64,000 bases of DNA from contig JALQBC010000054.1 of assembly GCA_023375675.1 (NCBI GenBank), positions 62,001 to 126,000 on the forward strand, in the 5' to 3' direction. The notes beneath the pieces were generated by a model. The model was not told the origin of the DNA, ran no database searches, and saw only the letters and a list, made by a program, of their open reading frames with translations. Positions 36,040-50,300 of this stretch are shown piece after piece. This stretch comes from Cytospora piceicola. Lineage: Eukaryota; Ascomycota; Sordariomycetes; Diaporthales; Cytosporaceae. How positions within the stretch are numbered: position 1 is the stretch's first letter; each line of letters opens with the position of its first letter. Made by a program: the position numbers and the translations under genes.

Positions 36040-37901
36040 ATAATAATAATAATATTTATATACCGACCTGCCGTAAGGGTATACGGAACCTCTATAGTCT
36101 ATCTAGCTGTATAAGAACCTAAGTACCGGGAGGAAACTTATAAGTAACGTTCTCGCTACGTGTAAGTAGCGCTGTGGTTACGCTTACGTCTTATAGCTAC
36201 CTAGTACCTTTACTGTCTAGCAACCTTAATTTACTATACGGATAAGGCGTTTTATAGCGTATAAAGGTTATTATAAAGGCTATAAAAGTACTATAGGAAC
36301 TTTTTATAACGCGATAAGTTAATAAAGCTATTACTATATAAAATAGCTTAAATGTAAGTAATTAAATAGCTTTACCTTTTTAAAGTAAAGTATATATATA
36401 GTAATAAAATGTAGGCTAGTAAAGCTTATATAAAGTACTTACTATTAATAAATATAATTTTATTTTAAATGTTTTTAATAAAACCATTACATTTCCATTT
36501 ACGTTAATTCCCTTATATCTTTATAATGATTTTAATAATATAACTTTTAAAGTATTCTCTTTAGTTAATTTAGCGTAAATAAAGCTATAGCTACTACTTA
36601 TTCCGATATAAATAAAGCTATAAAAGCTATAAAAACGTAGCCGGCCTTTTAAGTTTAAAACAAACTTAAACCGGCTATTATAGCTATTCTAGCTACCTTT
36701 ATCTTTCTTACTTAAAAAAAGAAAAATAACTATAATTTAGATTTAAAGCTATACTATAATAGTATTATTATTAGCCTTAGTAAGCCCTTTAAACAGTTTA
36801 ATATAAAAAAGATTATAGACTTTATTAACTATAGTATTATTTATTTTAAGCTATTTAATTAGAAACTATATAGCTTATACTGTTTATTTAAAGCGCGAAT
36901 AGTCTATATAGTTAAAAGTAATACTAAAAAGCTATATAAAAAGTTACGCTTTATTATTTAAAGATATAATAACGCTAGTAAAAACGATATCTCTATTTAA
37001 TTACTAACTATTTAAAACGTTTACTAATATATTATTACTACTTTTACCTTATCTTTACTTAAAATGAATATAGTTATAAAGTTTTATAATATTATATAAG
37101 CTTATTTTTAATCGAAATTAAAGCTAATATATATAATTCCAGTTATACTATTAAAAGAACTTAAGATTTAATACCCTTCCGGTATTATTATATAACTTAT
37201 AAAGCCTTATTATAGTACTATTAAGACCGGTATATACTAGTAAATAATATATTATAAGTATTATTATATAAAGCTAACTAAATATATTTATATATAACTT
37301 TTACTTTTTCATTATAACCGGCAATAAGAACTCTTTTAATACTATTAGTATATAAACTAACGATACCTTTATATTTAAGACTTTAGCTTTTTCGGTAATA
37401 GAAAAAAAAGAAATTAAAGAATAAAGTTTAAATATAAGCTTAAAACAATACTTTCGCTAATTAATCCCTTCGATTTTAATAGTATTAAAGTTATAATATA
37501 TAATAATATAATTATCGAGGTTAAATAAAAAGAACAGAGTATTAAAATTAAAAAGATTAACTTAAAAACATTTAACTGTAGTTTTAATTAAAGGTGTCTT
37601 AAATAGCGCGCTTATAAAATATATTTAATATCTATTTATTAGTTAAAGGTTGTTTTTAAGTTTATAATAAAGGCTTAGAATTATACTTATCTTAATTAGC
37701 TTAAGATACGTTTAATTACTAGGCCTCGTCTCTTTTAAAAGGGAATTATAATATATAAGTATATAAAAAAGTAGCTAAGTTATTATAATTACTTATACCG
37801 GTATAGCTAGCTTATACTTATATATCCGAATCGTTTATAGTAAATAATAAAGTCGTTATAGCTTAATCGCTATATAAAGTAATTATAAAGTATCTTATAA
37901 G
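36040..37901. other. AT-rich segment between the tail-to-tail copies B and D, not identified
   Basis: 1.86 kb lying between the 3' ends of B (plus) and D (minus). The first 200 bases (36,055-36,250) are less mutated, with TGTGGTTACG and CGTGTAAGTAGCG. The rest is heavily RIP-mutated. Plus-strand frames near 36,770-37,200 are partly readable through stops but match nothing I recognise. Confidence 0.5.
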
Positions 37902-38359
37902 TACTAGAGAACGGCGGCAAGACCGCTTGCCGAGAAGGCCTTCTGTTAAAAAGGATTGGAATTTTAATAGCTACTTAAGTAGATACGCCGCTTAAGGCTG
38001 CGGAGGATACGATAGAGTAACGCAAGCGGCGAAATAATTCATTAACTAACTAACTTATTATTTAATACATTTACTTACTTATTTAGTTACTTACTTATTA
38101 ACTTACTTACTTACTTACTTAATAATTAACTAACTAACTTACTAACTACTTAAATAATTAACTTACTAGCTAACCTACTAGGTAACTTACTTACTTACTT
38201 ACTTATTTACTTATCTACTTACTTATTTACTTATCTACTTACTTATTTACTTACTAGTTAATTTACTCTTTAAATTTAATAGCTATTTTATATACTTCCT
38301 TACTTACTTACTTATAAACTAACTTATTTACTAATAAACTTAATTACTAGCTTACTTAC
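37902..38359 (-). mobile_element. Copy D (inverted, partial) of the non-coding repeat element
   Basis: Starts with TACTAGAGAACGG, the reverse complement of the CCGTTCTCTAGTA 3' end of copy A. It continues through the hairpin, the CCTTCT..AAGG palindrome, a shortened cruciform (37,986-38,031, inner stem half deleted) and a CTTA array (reverse of TAAG) to 38,359. It then meets the 5' LTR of gypsy 2. The head half is not seen nearby. The simplest reading is that gypsy 2 inserted into the array, with the remainder lying beyond the window. Confidence 0.82.
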
Positions 38360-38814
38360 CGTTATAACTTAAGGTTAGCGTATTAAAGAGTTATATAGAT
38401 AGAAGTTATATATAGCCTAAGTAAGGCTAGTATATTAAAATAAACGGAATATCTATAAAAGAGTTCTAGCTTACTTAAAAATCTACTAAGGTTAATGTTA
38501 TAAATATATAAGATATTATATATCTAATATATCTTAAGGATAGATATATAGGATATTATATATCTATTATATCTTTTAACTAAAGAGCTAGATATATAAA
38601 GATAGCTGCTACTATTACTTAAATAGTTTTATAGCTAGTCTTTAATTATTAATTTAAGTATTATTTCTATAATAGGATTTATTTCCTTTTAATCACTTAC
38701 AAATATATAACGAACGAGTATTACTTAAACTAGATTATATATATACTTTTTAATAATATTAACATTACGACTATACTTAAGTATTTTATAAAGGTTACTA
38801 CTATAATTATTATA
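38360..38814 (+). repeat. 5' LTR of gypsy 2 (about 455 bp)
   Basis: Begins CGTTATAACTTAAGG and ends ATAATTATTATA, matching the LTR at 21,932-22,396. It contains a locally expanded ATATATCTAATATATC inverted section at 38,500-38,570 that also appears in the gypsy 3 LTR at 61,610-61,700. Confidence 0.85.
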
Positions 38815-38899
38815 TTTTAATAACTCTTATTCTAAACGGTTTTAACGTATACCTTTACGTAATACTTTATACTTTATTAATAATAGTATCCGCGCCTTT

Positions 38900-40508
38900 A
38901 ACCTTAATAAGGCCTTTAACTATATATATTAATAGCTATAAGCCTTATATAAATAATAAAATATATTTTAGCAGCATATAAATAAGCTAAGTCTAAGATC
39001 GAATCTTTAAAAGAAACTAATAATTAGACCGTACTTATAGATATTAACTATAAGAAAAAGTAGTTTAAAATTAAGTTAAATAAACTTAAGCTTTTTAACG
39101 GTATTAAAGGAAATTTTTAAGGTTTCCTTACTATAATACAATACTACCTTTAATACTGTTAAAAATAGTTTCATAACGAACTAAATAAAATTCTCTTTAT
39201 AATAAAACGACTTAAAGAAATAGCTTTTATATAGTTCGAACTAACTATATGTAACTACTTAGAATATACCTTAAATAAACGGGATATAAATACCGATAAG
39301 ATTTTCGAAAAATATAAAAACTTTAAAGATATACTTAAAAAAGCCTTCGATAAACCTAAAAAGAACGATAAGTAAAACATAACTTAAATAAATACTTTTA
39401 ACGTACTTCCGTTTCAAAATACTTAATAGGATTCTGGCAGATTATTATAGTTTTAAAATAGCTAAATAACATTCTAATTAATCAGCTTTATAAAAGATTA
39501 AAAAGCGGCATTAAAAACGATATCGTTAAACAAGATCAACTAGATAACTTCTGTAAATACATTAAGATAGTAGTTTAAATCGATAACTATAATTATAAAT
39601 AATAACTTAAGAAACGAAGTAAGAAAAGAAGTAAGAAAATACCTGTTAAAGCTTATTTAAAAGCTTACGCCTTAAATATTAAAAGAAAGCTTTAAAACAG
39701 AAAAAAGTATTATATAAATAGTATTATATACAGATAATATATAAGATCTATAAAGCTAAACGTTATAAAACGTAAAGATAAATTAAAGCTCGAATGCTTT
39801 AATTTAACTATAGTAAAAAACAATATTTCGTATAAAACTACTAAAGTAAGTTGAAGAAAAATTAAAAACCTATAGCTAAAGGAAAACAGTATAACGGTAT
39901 ATAAGATATCAACTCTTTTTAATAAGTAAACGAAGACTACTATACGATATAGTAATTAAAAATAATAACTTAAACTATTTTAATACCGATTACTATATTA
40001 AAGTAGTAAAGGAAGAATCTTAAATAGATAAGAACTTTTAAAAATACCTTTAAGAATATCGAAGTAAAGTTATATTAAAACCTTACTACGACAATATTAT
40101 ACCCTTTTTAAACTCTTAAAAGCCTTAGCCGAAACTAAATAGAAATACTAAAGTACTTTATAGAAAAACAAACTTTAAATAGATATACCTTTTAAAGTAA
40201 TAAGAAAAAGAACTTTAATAGGTTAAATACAGCTTTACTAATTTCTATAACTAAAGTAAGGAGCTAATAAATAACGTTAAAAAATCGATCTGATAAAAAG
40301 AAGTATTAAAACCCGAAGTATTTAATAATATAAACTTAAAAAGCAATTAAAAACGTATAAAAGACTTTAGTAAGTAGATTAATAATAATACTACTAATAA
40401 TCTTATAAAAGAAAAGGTACAATAAATAGTATAACTAGTTAAAGAAAACCCGGTATTAATTTAGTATATACTTAATTACTTACGTTACTTTTTAAATAAG
40501 GTAATAAA
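38900..40508 (+). pseudogene. Gypsy 2 gag (5' part), RIP-inactivated
   Basis: Frames read a retroelement gag with LFNGIKGNF-type residues near 39,090-39,120 and a zinc knuckle near 39,790-39,850. In the knuckle one TGC Cys codon survives (GAATGCTTTAA) while others have become TAT or TTT. It continues towards protease until it stops exactly at the gypsy 3 LTR. Stops lie at former Trp and Gln codons. Confidence 0.8.
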
Positions 40509-40918
40509 TATAATAAATACAGTGTAACCTTTGTAAAGGTACTCGTTGTAACCGGTAGGGTTAATATTATTAGTAGAATGTGTATATATGTAAATAAATA
40601 ATATTTAAGCTTTCTGTTACTATAATTAAAAGGAGGTAAGTCTTATTATATAATAATAATACTAAAGATTAATAACTAAAGAGTAAACTATAAAAGCTAT
40701 TTAAATAGTAACCGGCTATATTATATATCTAGCTCTTTAATATAGATATATTAGATATATAGTATTCTATATATCCGTTAACCTTAATTTTAATAGGTTA
40801 CTTAGTTAGCTAGGGCGTTTTTATAAAGATCTTGTTTTCTATAGTATTAGCTTTACTTAAGCTATATATAACTTTTAACTATATAATCCCTTTAGTACCT
40901 TAACCTTAAGTTATAAAA
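40509..40918 (-). repeat. 3' LTR of gypsy 3 (410 bp)
   Basis: Plus-strand reading starts TATAATAAATACAGTGTAACC minus the last bases and ends AAGTTATAAAA. It aligns to 61,380-61,828 over its length. It is about 40 bp shorter, mainly because the ATATATC palindromic block is contracted. Confidence 0.9.
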
Positions 40919-41682
40919 TTATCCTTTTTCTTTATCGGTCTTTATCTTTAAAAACTTATAAGTTATCTCTTTTCGTTCTTATATATATTTATACATTTTT
41001 ATTCTGTTATATCTGTTAGAATTAAGAATTCTTATATTTTAAAGTCTATCTTTATAAAACTTACTATTAAACGTAACGTATTAATTTCTGCTATCTTAAC
41101 GAATTATATCGATATACCTTCCTGCCTTTCTTATAAGTCCTGTAGTATCGAGTTATACTAAATCTTTAAACGAAACTCTTTTTACTATTTAGTTTAAAAT
41201 ATATCTGTAAAAATCGTTCCCTTATAACGTTTTAAGTCTTTCTCTTACTAAGCTTTATAATATTATAAAGTAAAAATAAAAGTTTTATAATATAATTAAA
41301 AAAAACTTACTTAAAGTTAATACAGTTAATAACTTAAAAGCGTAAGTAGTTTAAAGTATAAAGGTATATAATTTATTAAAGTTTAAATAAAGTAAAAGAT
41401 TTAGATTATATAAAAGCCGAAGAGTTAACTAGGAAATAAACTGTTAATAAAGCGGTTTTAAAACCTTATATTATTCTTTTAAATAATAATCTTAAAATAA
41501 AAGGAATTAATTAAAGTACGGTTAATTTAACTAGTATTAGAACGGAGTTAATTAGTAATTTTAAAGCGAATATTAATACTAAGTCGGCGTTTAGTTAAGT
41601 AAATCTCTTTAAGTTATAACTAATAGCTTTTCTTTATTAGTAATTAAGTTACTCTGTTATTAAGTAACTTATTAACTAGTTA

Positions 41683-44600
41683 ATCCTTCTTTTTTTTCTC
41701 TTTCCCTTCCTTAAGTTATAACACTTAAAAATTCATCCTTAAAGAGAGCTTTATATACTATAAATTAAATCCCTACCCCCTTACCTACGCTTTACATACG
41801 CCTTACTTATTTTATTTCGTTAGTATAGCCTATACCCCGCCCCCGGCTACCCGGCCTATCGCTATTCCTATATCGCACCTTTTATATATAATAGATATTA
41901 CTTTTCGTACCGCCTGTATCTTTAACGACCGGGTCGAACCCGTCCTTTTTTATAGCTTTATAGCTAAATAAAAAGCGTATATCCTATTACTTTAATACTC
42001 TGTTTTAACTTTATTTTAAGTAAAAGAAAAAAAAAGATAAATCTATATTAAAGTCTTTACTACCGCGGCTATAACGTTAAATTCTTCGCTATTTTCGTTT
42101 ATATTTAATACCTACTTAAAGTAAACTACTAAAACATATAACACGTTATAATATACGTTTATATAGCTAGCCCGACTTACCTTTAGCCTATTAATCGTAG
42201 TAGCTTTTAAGCCGTTACTTTTTATTAGTCCGAAACTAACGTTTAACGTCTTACCCGTAGCTCTTATAGCCCCCTTACGCCTTATAAAGCCGTATCTACC
42301 TACTTCTACTATACCTTATATATTTACTATAATTATAAAATCTATAAATCCCTTTTCTGATAATATCGATATACGTTAAACGCGTTAATAATAACTTCGC
42401 TAGCCTTACCTTACTCGTCTTATAAAGCTACCTACTACTAAAATAAATAACCGCCTTTTTTTATACCTTTCTTATACTTATAAATAGTATAATATCTCCC
42501 CGGCTAAGGTTAAAGTCGCTATATAAACTATTACCGGCTTCGCCTCGAATAAGATTATAAAGGTATAAAAGGTATATACCGGGTTTATATTACGCCCTTT
42601 CGACTAAACTATCCGAACCCGCCTATTTATACCTTAGCTTTTTTTCGATAGCTATAATCTTAAAATCGAACTAGCTACTTTATAATATATAATAATTATA
42701 GCCCGGGTTCCCGCTATAATATAACGCTTTAACGGCGGTAAATATAATATATATATCTTTCTTTATACCGAAACAGAAGTAGCTATAAGATAAGCTTTAG
42801 TTAGCTACCGACTTTCTCGATACTACGTTAATAAGTCTCCCGACTGTAATTAAGTCTTTTCTTTTTTAAAACCTGTTTATACTAGCTTTTAACTCTTCGG
42901 CTTACTTCTAGCTAAATACTTAAAGCGAAAAACCTAAGTTATATAATATACTTAATATACCGACTTTTATAACCTATATAGCTACTTATATACTAATCGC
43001 TATTTAAATTATAGATAAACTAGCTATAACACGCTATATAAATACCTTCTTTAATATACTAACTATTAAAAACCGTACGTTATAGTCTTTTTCGGCTACC
43101 TAGTATATTTTAAACGTAAAGATAGCTAACTTTAACGCTTTACTATACGATAACTATAAACGTTATATAAGCTTAACGCCGGAGAATTCTAAGCCGCTTA
43201 CCTTATTATACTAGCTCTTTTAGCTAACGTTATTACCGATAGCTCGGAGCTAACTTATATAAAAACCCTTATTATAAAAGCTTAAAAGGTTACTTTTACC
43301 TTTCCGGCCCTCCGTTGCTTTTTTAGCTTAAACTTTTTCGTTATAAATATTATCTAGCCCGACTTATTATATATACTCTATCTATAAACTTATACGGTAT
43401 AATAACTTACTTATACCGTTTATAAGAACTTTCTATATTTTAAGCTAATATATATACCTCCGACTTAACGTACGATATCGCTTTTAACTTAACTTTCGAA
43501 GTTAACGTTAATATAATCTTCTTTTAAAACTTATAGGCCGATCTTTATAATTAACGTCGCTTTACTAAAACCTACTTTAGATATAATATTTTTATTCCGG
43601 TAAAAGACTAAATATATACCCTTTTCGCTATTACTTATATTAAGAAATCTTTATATTATATAACGTTTTAGCTTTAACTTTTTAACTTTTTATATTATTA
43701 TATTGTTTTATTTAATAGTATTATCTTTATAAACTTATACCGATATTAATTAAAAACCGATTTAGTTTTTAATCTATTAAAATAATAAGCTATTTTATAT
43801 AACTTAATTATTACCGAAGACTTTAACGTTATCTATTAAACGTAGTAACCGAACTACAGCTAGTATACTAGCTTCGGTAACTATATTACTATATAAGCAG
43901 ATAATATAAGACTTATAGTTTTAAACCCTTTTACCTTTATATATAACCTTAATAATATAATTAACCTCGTATTCTTTAATACCTCCGGTACTACTATATA
44001 AGTTCTTTACTCGTTATATATAAGATCCGATTATAATACCTTTTAGATAACAGTTTTAACTAGTATACCTTACTACCGAAAACCCCTTCGCTTACGCTTT
44101 AGCCTAGCTTAATATGTTAAGTTTACTTAGCTTATAATATACTTCGCCGATACTTTTTTTTTAAATTCCGATACTTTTATATAGCTAAATATTTTTACTA
44201 CCGGGATTATTACTTTACTATAAAACTACCTTTAAACTACCGGAAGATTAGTATCCGCCTTCGGTTATACTGCTATATAGTAGTCTTCGAACTATTACGT
44301 TACTTATAACGCTATACTTGCTATACTTACTTTAATTTTTTTTTCTGTACGCCGATACTTTTAAGCTATAATATAACGCGTTAAAAAGTAATACTAGTAA
44401 AACTAGATCGTCTTTACTATAAAAGATAATTAAATATTCCGCGTTATTAACTAATACCGGTCTATTAATACATTCCGATTTCCTCTTTTCGTATATAAAG
44501 GTATACTTATTACTACTTTTATAGCGAAAACAGAATATTTATATATTACGATCTTTTACTGCTTCTCGGTCGACTATAATATCCCGGACTTTTAAAAACT

Positions 44601-47346
44601 AGCTACTTTAAGCTAACCTTTTATTCTTTAAAATCTCTATATATATACCGATAAAGCTAAAGTATACTATATTAACTCGTATAATACGACGTTAAACACC
44701 GATACTATTACCGTTTATATACTTACCTTAATATAGCCCGCTATTGTAAAAGCTGTCTAAACCTTTTACGAAAACTACCTTACCTTCGGATACTACTTAT
44801 ACGCCTTCCGATAAGTAAAGGTCGCTATAATTTTAAAATAAAATAAGTCGGACTACTTTACCTTTTATTTCTACCGACCGATTACTTTATTCTTTTACTT
44901 CGATAAAAGCCTTAAAAGACTCGTCGCTTAATATATATTTACCTTCGTTATCTATTATTAACTCTTTAATCTATAGTACTTTAGCGCTTTCTTTAAACGA
45001 TCTGTTATAGACTTAGCTATATACCTTATATATAATATCGAAACTGTCTTTTAATAAGGTAATATAACTTCTTTCTTAACTATAAACGTTTAAAACGCCT
45101 TCGATATAATACTTTTTAACCGCTTTACTTTACGCTTTTAATAATAAAGCTAGCTTTTATACCTTATACGTTAAGTCTACTTTTTTATTATTAACCGATC
45201 GGCTTAAATACGGTTTAAAAATATTCGTACTGTTATATACCTTTTCGTTTATAGCGTTTTATAAAGATTACCGGCCTCCTTTATCCTATATATACTTTAC
45301 CTTTCTTTTTTACTATTACGTAAAAACGTTTCTCTTTACTATACTTATATCGATAACGTTACCTTTTTCCGAACTAGCCGGAACGTAGCTACGATATCTT
45401 ATACCTTTTCTAAAGACTTTAAAAACGCTTTAAATTAAAAATAAAATAACGTTATCGCCTTTACCTCGAATAAGTTCGAACTTCTTTACTTTTCTTAAGC
45501 CGGTTTTACCGGCTTTTATAAAGTATAAGCTAGCCTTTTAGTTATCTTTTTTAATATTAAACTAATTCGCTAGCTTAAAGTATATTTTAACCTCCGGCTT
45601 TTCTTTCGCTTATATACTAAAACCTAAGCCGTTAAAGCCTATCGTATAGCCTCTTACCTTTATAACCTTAATTATATCGCTATCGGTATCCTTTCGATAA
45701 TAACCTATAAAGTAGCCCGCGCCTATATACTTTCCGTAGCTCTCTTTATAGCTAAAGTCTAAGTAAAAAGCCTCTATAAGCCTAACATATATATAAATAA
45801 CGAAATAGTTTTTATATAACAGCTCGAACATCTTAATAATATCGATAAAGCTATACGTATTACTGCTAAAGCTGTTATTCCGGCTTAATATACTACCTTT
45901 ATCGTCGCTATTTACCGTAATAATAAGCTTTTTTTAGTAAAAGTCTTAACTTAGCAGGTTCGCTTTAAAACTAGCCTCTGCCTCTATACCTTAAACCGGG
46001 ATCACCTTTTTACCTTCCGGCTAAATAATCTTTTATACTTTAATACCGCCTATAAAGAAGAACGCCTTATATCTTACCCCTACCTTTTACCTATAACTAC
46101 CTACTTATAACGTCTTTCGGTATTTACCTCTTTTTATACTCGACCTGTCTTTATCCTTATACGTTATATAATACTCTTTTTATCTGTATTATATAATAAG
46201 CTATAAGGTAAATTATATTATAATAATATAATACTCTTTAGCTTATAACACTCGGTTTTTTATTATTCCGATAACTTAATTATTAAAAGTAACGCCGGTT
46301 AAAGCTTTATAGCTTATTAAAATAATACCCGCGTTTACTATAATAGTAACCTTTTCCCGCGTTTAAAAGTCTTTAACGTTAAAATCCGTAAAGCTTTTAA
46401 GGCTATTATTTAAACTTTAACGATATACTTTACGGCTATTCTTACGCCCTTTTATTACTATATTTATATCGATAATACCTTAGTTATTTAAGGTATTGCT
46501 AACTGTATATCGGATAGCTTTTAATATAAATTTTTATTCTTTTACGAAATAGTCTTTTATATCCTAGCTTTTATTTCTGTTATTTAAAGTTCCGGCTATA
46601 TCGATATTAAAAGTAACGAAAAAGCCGACTAAATTACTAAAGCTACCGCTTAAAATAAGTATTTTAATAAACCGGATAAACTATACTTAGTAAATACCGT
46701 ACCCGAAAAACTAAATATAATATCTTAAACAAAAAAATAAAATAAGTAAAAGCGAAAAATTTACTTCGATCGTTAGTAAAACGTAAATATACTAATTAGC
46801 TATTAAAGGTAAGGCTTATAGGCTATAATCTTACTACCGGAACTAATACTTTTCTAATAAGTATTTTATAAGTACTTTATAAAACGTTTAAGCTATAACG
46901 ACTTTGTCGTTTACTATAAACGATTTAAGTATATATATATATAGGCTAACCGTATAGATATAAATAACTACGATAACTTAGGTACTTCCTTAAATACCTA
47001 TACGCTATAATCTTCTTAAAGGAAAAATAAGGTAAGGTAATCGAACGTATTCTGAGCTAATTAAGATAAAAATAATTTTAAGCCTTCGTTATAAAGTTTA
47101 ATATCTACGATACCTTTTCTAACGATAAAAACAATACGAAGTAATATAACCTCTCTACTTTCTTTTTTTTATATAACCTTCGGTAGCTAAGCCCGGACCT
47201 ACCGGGTTAGCTACTATAGCGTTTCGCATCCTTTCTTCTTTTTCATTTATACGGCGATAAAAGGGCACTACTTCCTCCGTCTAAAAACGCCCTGCAGGAG
47301 GCTTTATATATATATATACACACAGACGTAAATAATATCATTATTA
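41683..47346 (+). mobile_element. Tad1-like LINE, plus strand, about 5.7 kb, with 14-bp target duplication
   Basis: Identical flanks TTATTAACTAGTTA at 41,669-41,682 and 47,347-47,360 enclose it. The uninterrupted gypsy site in gypsy 1 (21,211-21,223, opposite strand) supports the empty site. Plus-strand frames through stops give an endonuclease at about 43,440-44,060, with TEDFNVIY at 43,813-43,836 (GDFN motif) and RSDYNTFQIT near 44,025-44,060 (SDH motif, His to Tyr). The RT region runs about 44,300-45,780. The thumb (AKAVIPA.YTTFIV) is near 45,860-45,900. An RNase H C-terminus with GYIDIKSNEKAD lies near 46,600-46,650. ORF1 probably lies at 42.0-43.4 kb (inferred). The last 130 bp (47,215-47,346) keep many CpA sites and are clearly less mutated than the body. 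The whole LINE is visibly richer in G and C than the gypsy DNA around it. Confidence 0.85.
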
Positions 47347-47360
47347 TTATTAACTAGTTA

Positions 47361-50300
47361 TAGTGTTTTTTTACTAATAGCTTTAGTAATAATTAATAGA
47401 ATCTTTTTTTAACTAATAGAATTCTTCTTAACTAGTAAAATCCCTTTTAACTAATAGAATTCTTCTTAACTAGTAAAATCCCTTTTAACTAATAGAATCC
47501 TTTTTAACTAATAAGGCCTTATTCTTATTAGTTGTATTAGTTATTACTAATAGTATTATAAGTTTGTTATTTAACTGTTTTAACTAGTTTAGTTATTAGT
47601 TTAACTAGTTTAAATTTCTAACTAGTTATTCTTTTATACTAGTTAATTAGTACTTTATAGTATTTTAAGTTCTTTATTAGTTCCTATATATTCTTTAACT
47701 AATTATAGCCTTTTTATTTAACTAAAAACTCTGTTCTTTTATTAGTCTTCTATTAGTTTAATATTTATTCTGCTTTATACTTTTATACTTTATAATCGAG
47801 TTTAACTTTTTCATTAAGTCTTATATTTTTAAATATTAGTTTAAGTAATAAAATATAAAAAACTAAGTATATCTTTAGTTATAAAGGTAATAAAAGTTTA
47901 TAGTTAACGTTTAAAGGCTTTTTAATAATTTTAAATACGTTAAATTATTTAAAATTAAGTTTTTTATTAAGTCTCTTTATTTTAATATTTCTATATAATA
48001 AATACACCTTATAGCTTTTTTTTTAAAAATAATACTTCCGATCGTCTTTAATTATAAGAATATACTATTTATTAATAAATAAATAAAAGTTTTTTTAAAA
48101 TATTATTCTATAGTTTATAAATCTCGTTTATTTATTTTTTTATTTTTATATTATGTTTTTTAAGTTATAGTTCTTTTTAAATTTCGAAGTTATACTTATA
48201 ATTAATATAAAATATTAATATCTTTATTTTATTTATATCTGCGTTATTATAAATAACTTATACTAATAGTAAAAGGTTAACTTAATTGTTTTATTTATAG
48301 TTAATATAACTTTTAAAATAAGCTTTAACAATTTAATTAAACTAGTTTATTTATTTATTTATTTATTTATTTATAAATAAAAAGCTATTTAAAGCTTATA
48401 CTTAGCTTTTAGTTTACTTATATGTTTTTATTAAAAGTAAAAAGTAAACTTTATATTATAATTTTTAATTAGTTCTTTTAATAAGTTATATTAGTTAATA
48501 ATAGTTTTTAAAAACGTAAATACTAATTCTTTTACTATTAATAATTCTTAATAAAATAGAAAGTAAGTATATTTAATAAGCTTATTTATAATTATTAAGA
48601 TCTTATCGAATAATACTTTTATTATAAGTTTTTTAAACTTTAATAGTTTAATAATAAAGTTTATAGTAACTAACTTTTATAGTTTTACTATAACTAATAA
48701 AGCTTTTAGCTTTTTATAAAGCTTATATTATATTACTTTACTTTTATTATAGGTATTATATTTCTTAAGTACTACTATAATATATTATTGTATTTTAAGG
48801 AATTTATAGTATTATTAAAAGTTATTTAACTATTAAAGTTATTCTTTAGTTTTTATAAGCTAATACTTTATATATTTAAAAGATAAGCTTTCTTTATAAG
48901 TCTTTTAAAACGTAAAGTCGGTTTACTTAAAAAAGTATATTATTTTATTTTTATAAGTCTTTTTGTTTCTTTTAATATAAGTTACTATTATAACTCTTTA
49001 AGTTTTATTTTTTATTTTAAATCTATATTAATTTTAAAAGTAACGTTAAGCTATTTTAGTTTTTAAATAAAAGTACTATTTATATTTTATTTAAAGAATA
49101 CTTTATATCTCTAATATAATATCTTATTAATACTTTAGTTATCTGCTTTAAACGTTTATATAGATTTTAATATTAAATTATAATATAAATTCTATTTATT
49201 ATACTTATCTTTTATTAAAAACCTTAATAGTTATAAATATTATTAAGTTTTTATAGTTTAAGTAAACTTTTACTTAATATATTATATTAATTAAATAAGA
49301 TTTTTAATTTTTAAATATTTCGATAATTACTATAAGGTTTTTATTATATAAAATAGATTAAAGTTTTAGTTTATTAAGTTTTTTAATATAAATATTATTA
49401 AGTATAGTTTATTATTTTTATATTATTTAAGTTATTTATTAAGTATAAAGTTTAATAAGTGTATTTTAACTTTAAATAGTTTTTATAAATCTGCTTTTAT
49501 TAAAACTAATTTTAAAGTAATTATATCTTTAATTTTATTAAATATTTTTTATTTAATTATAGTTTAATTAAATAGCACGTTTATTTTTATAAGATTAATA
49601 AAAAGTGTTATATATATATTATAGTTTTTAATAAATTATTAGTAAAAGTTTATAAATTTTAAAAAGCCTTTAATATTTTTAAAGTTAGTTAGTATAACTT
49701 AATCTTTAAGTATTATAATCTTAAAGTATTATATTTAGATTTTTTTTAATAAAATTATATATTTAAGAAAGTTTACTTTTTTAATATAAAAGAAACCCTT
49801 TTTTAATTTAATTAATAAGTTTACTTTTTATAGTTTTTAAAATACTTATATACTTACTTTTATTTTTAAAGCAAATAAAAATATTATTAAAGTAAATAAC
49901 AATAGTAATATTTAAATATTCTTATAATATATAATTAATTATAGCTTAAAATATAGCTAAAGCGTTAATAAGCTTAAATAGTATTATTATATATTTATAA
50001 TATTTATAGCGTTTTTTAAACGTTATTTTTTATTCTTTTTCTTTTTTTTATTTTCATTAAGTTATAAGCTTTTTTTAAGTTTAAAACTATAATAAGTTTT
50101 ATTTTATATAGTTTATTTTTAAGTTTTTTAATTAAAGGTAAAAGGTAACGGTTTTTTAATATAATTTTATTAAACTATTAATAGTTAATATATAGTTTTA
50201 TGTTTCTTTAAAACAAATAAAATTAAATATCTTACTAGTAATATCGATTATTATATATAACATTCTGTTAAGTTATTGTTTAAATACTTTTAAAATACTT

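Noticed and set aside
45610..45831. 73-codon minus-strand ORF, the only sizeable ORF in the AT-rich block
   Set aside because: It is antisense to the plus-strand LINE, whose RT, thumb and RNase H motifs read through this region. It stays open because RIP stops fall in the sense frame.
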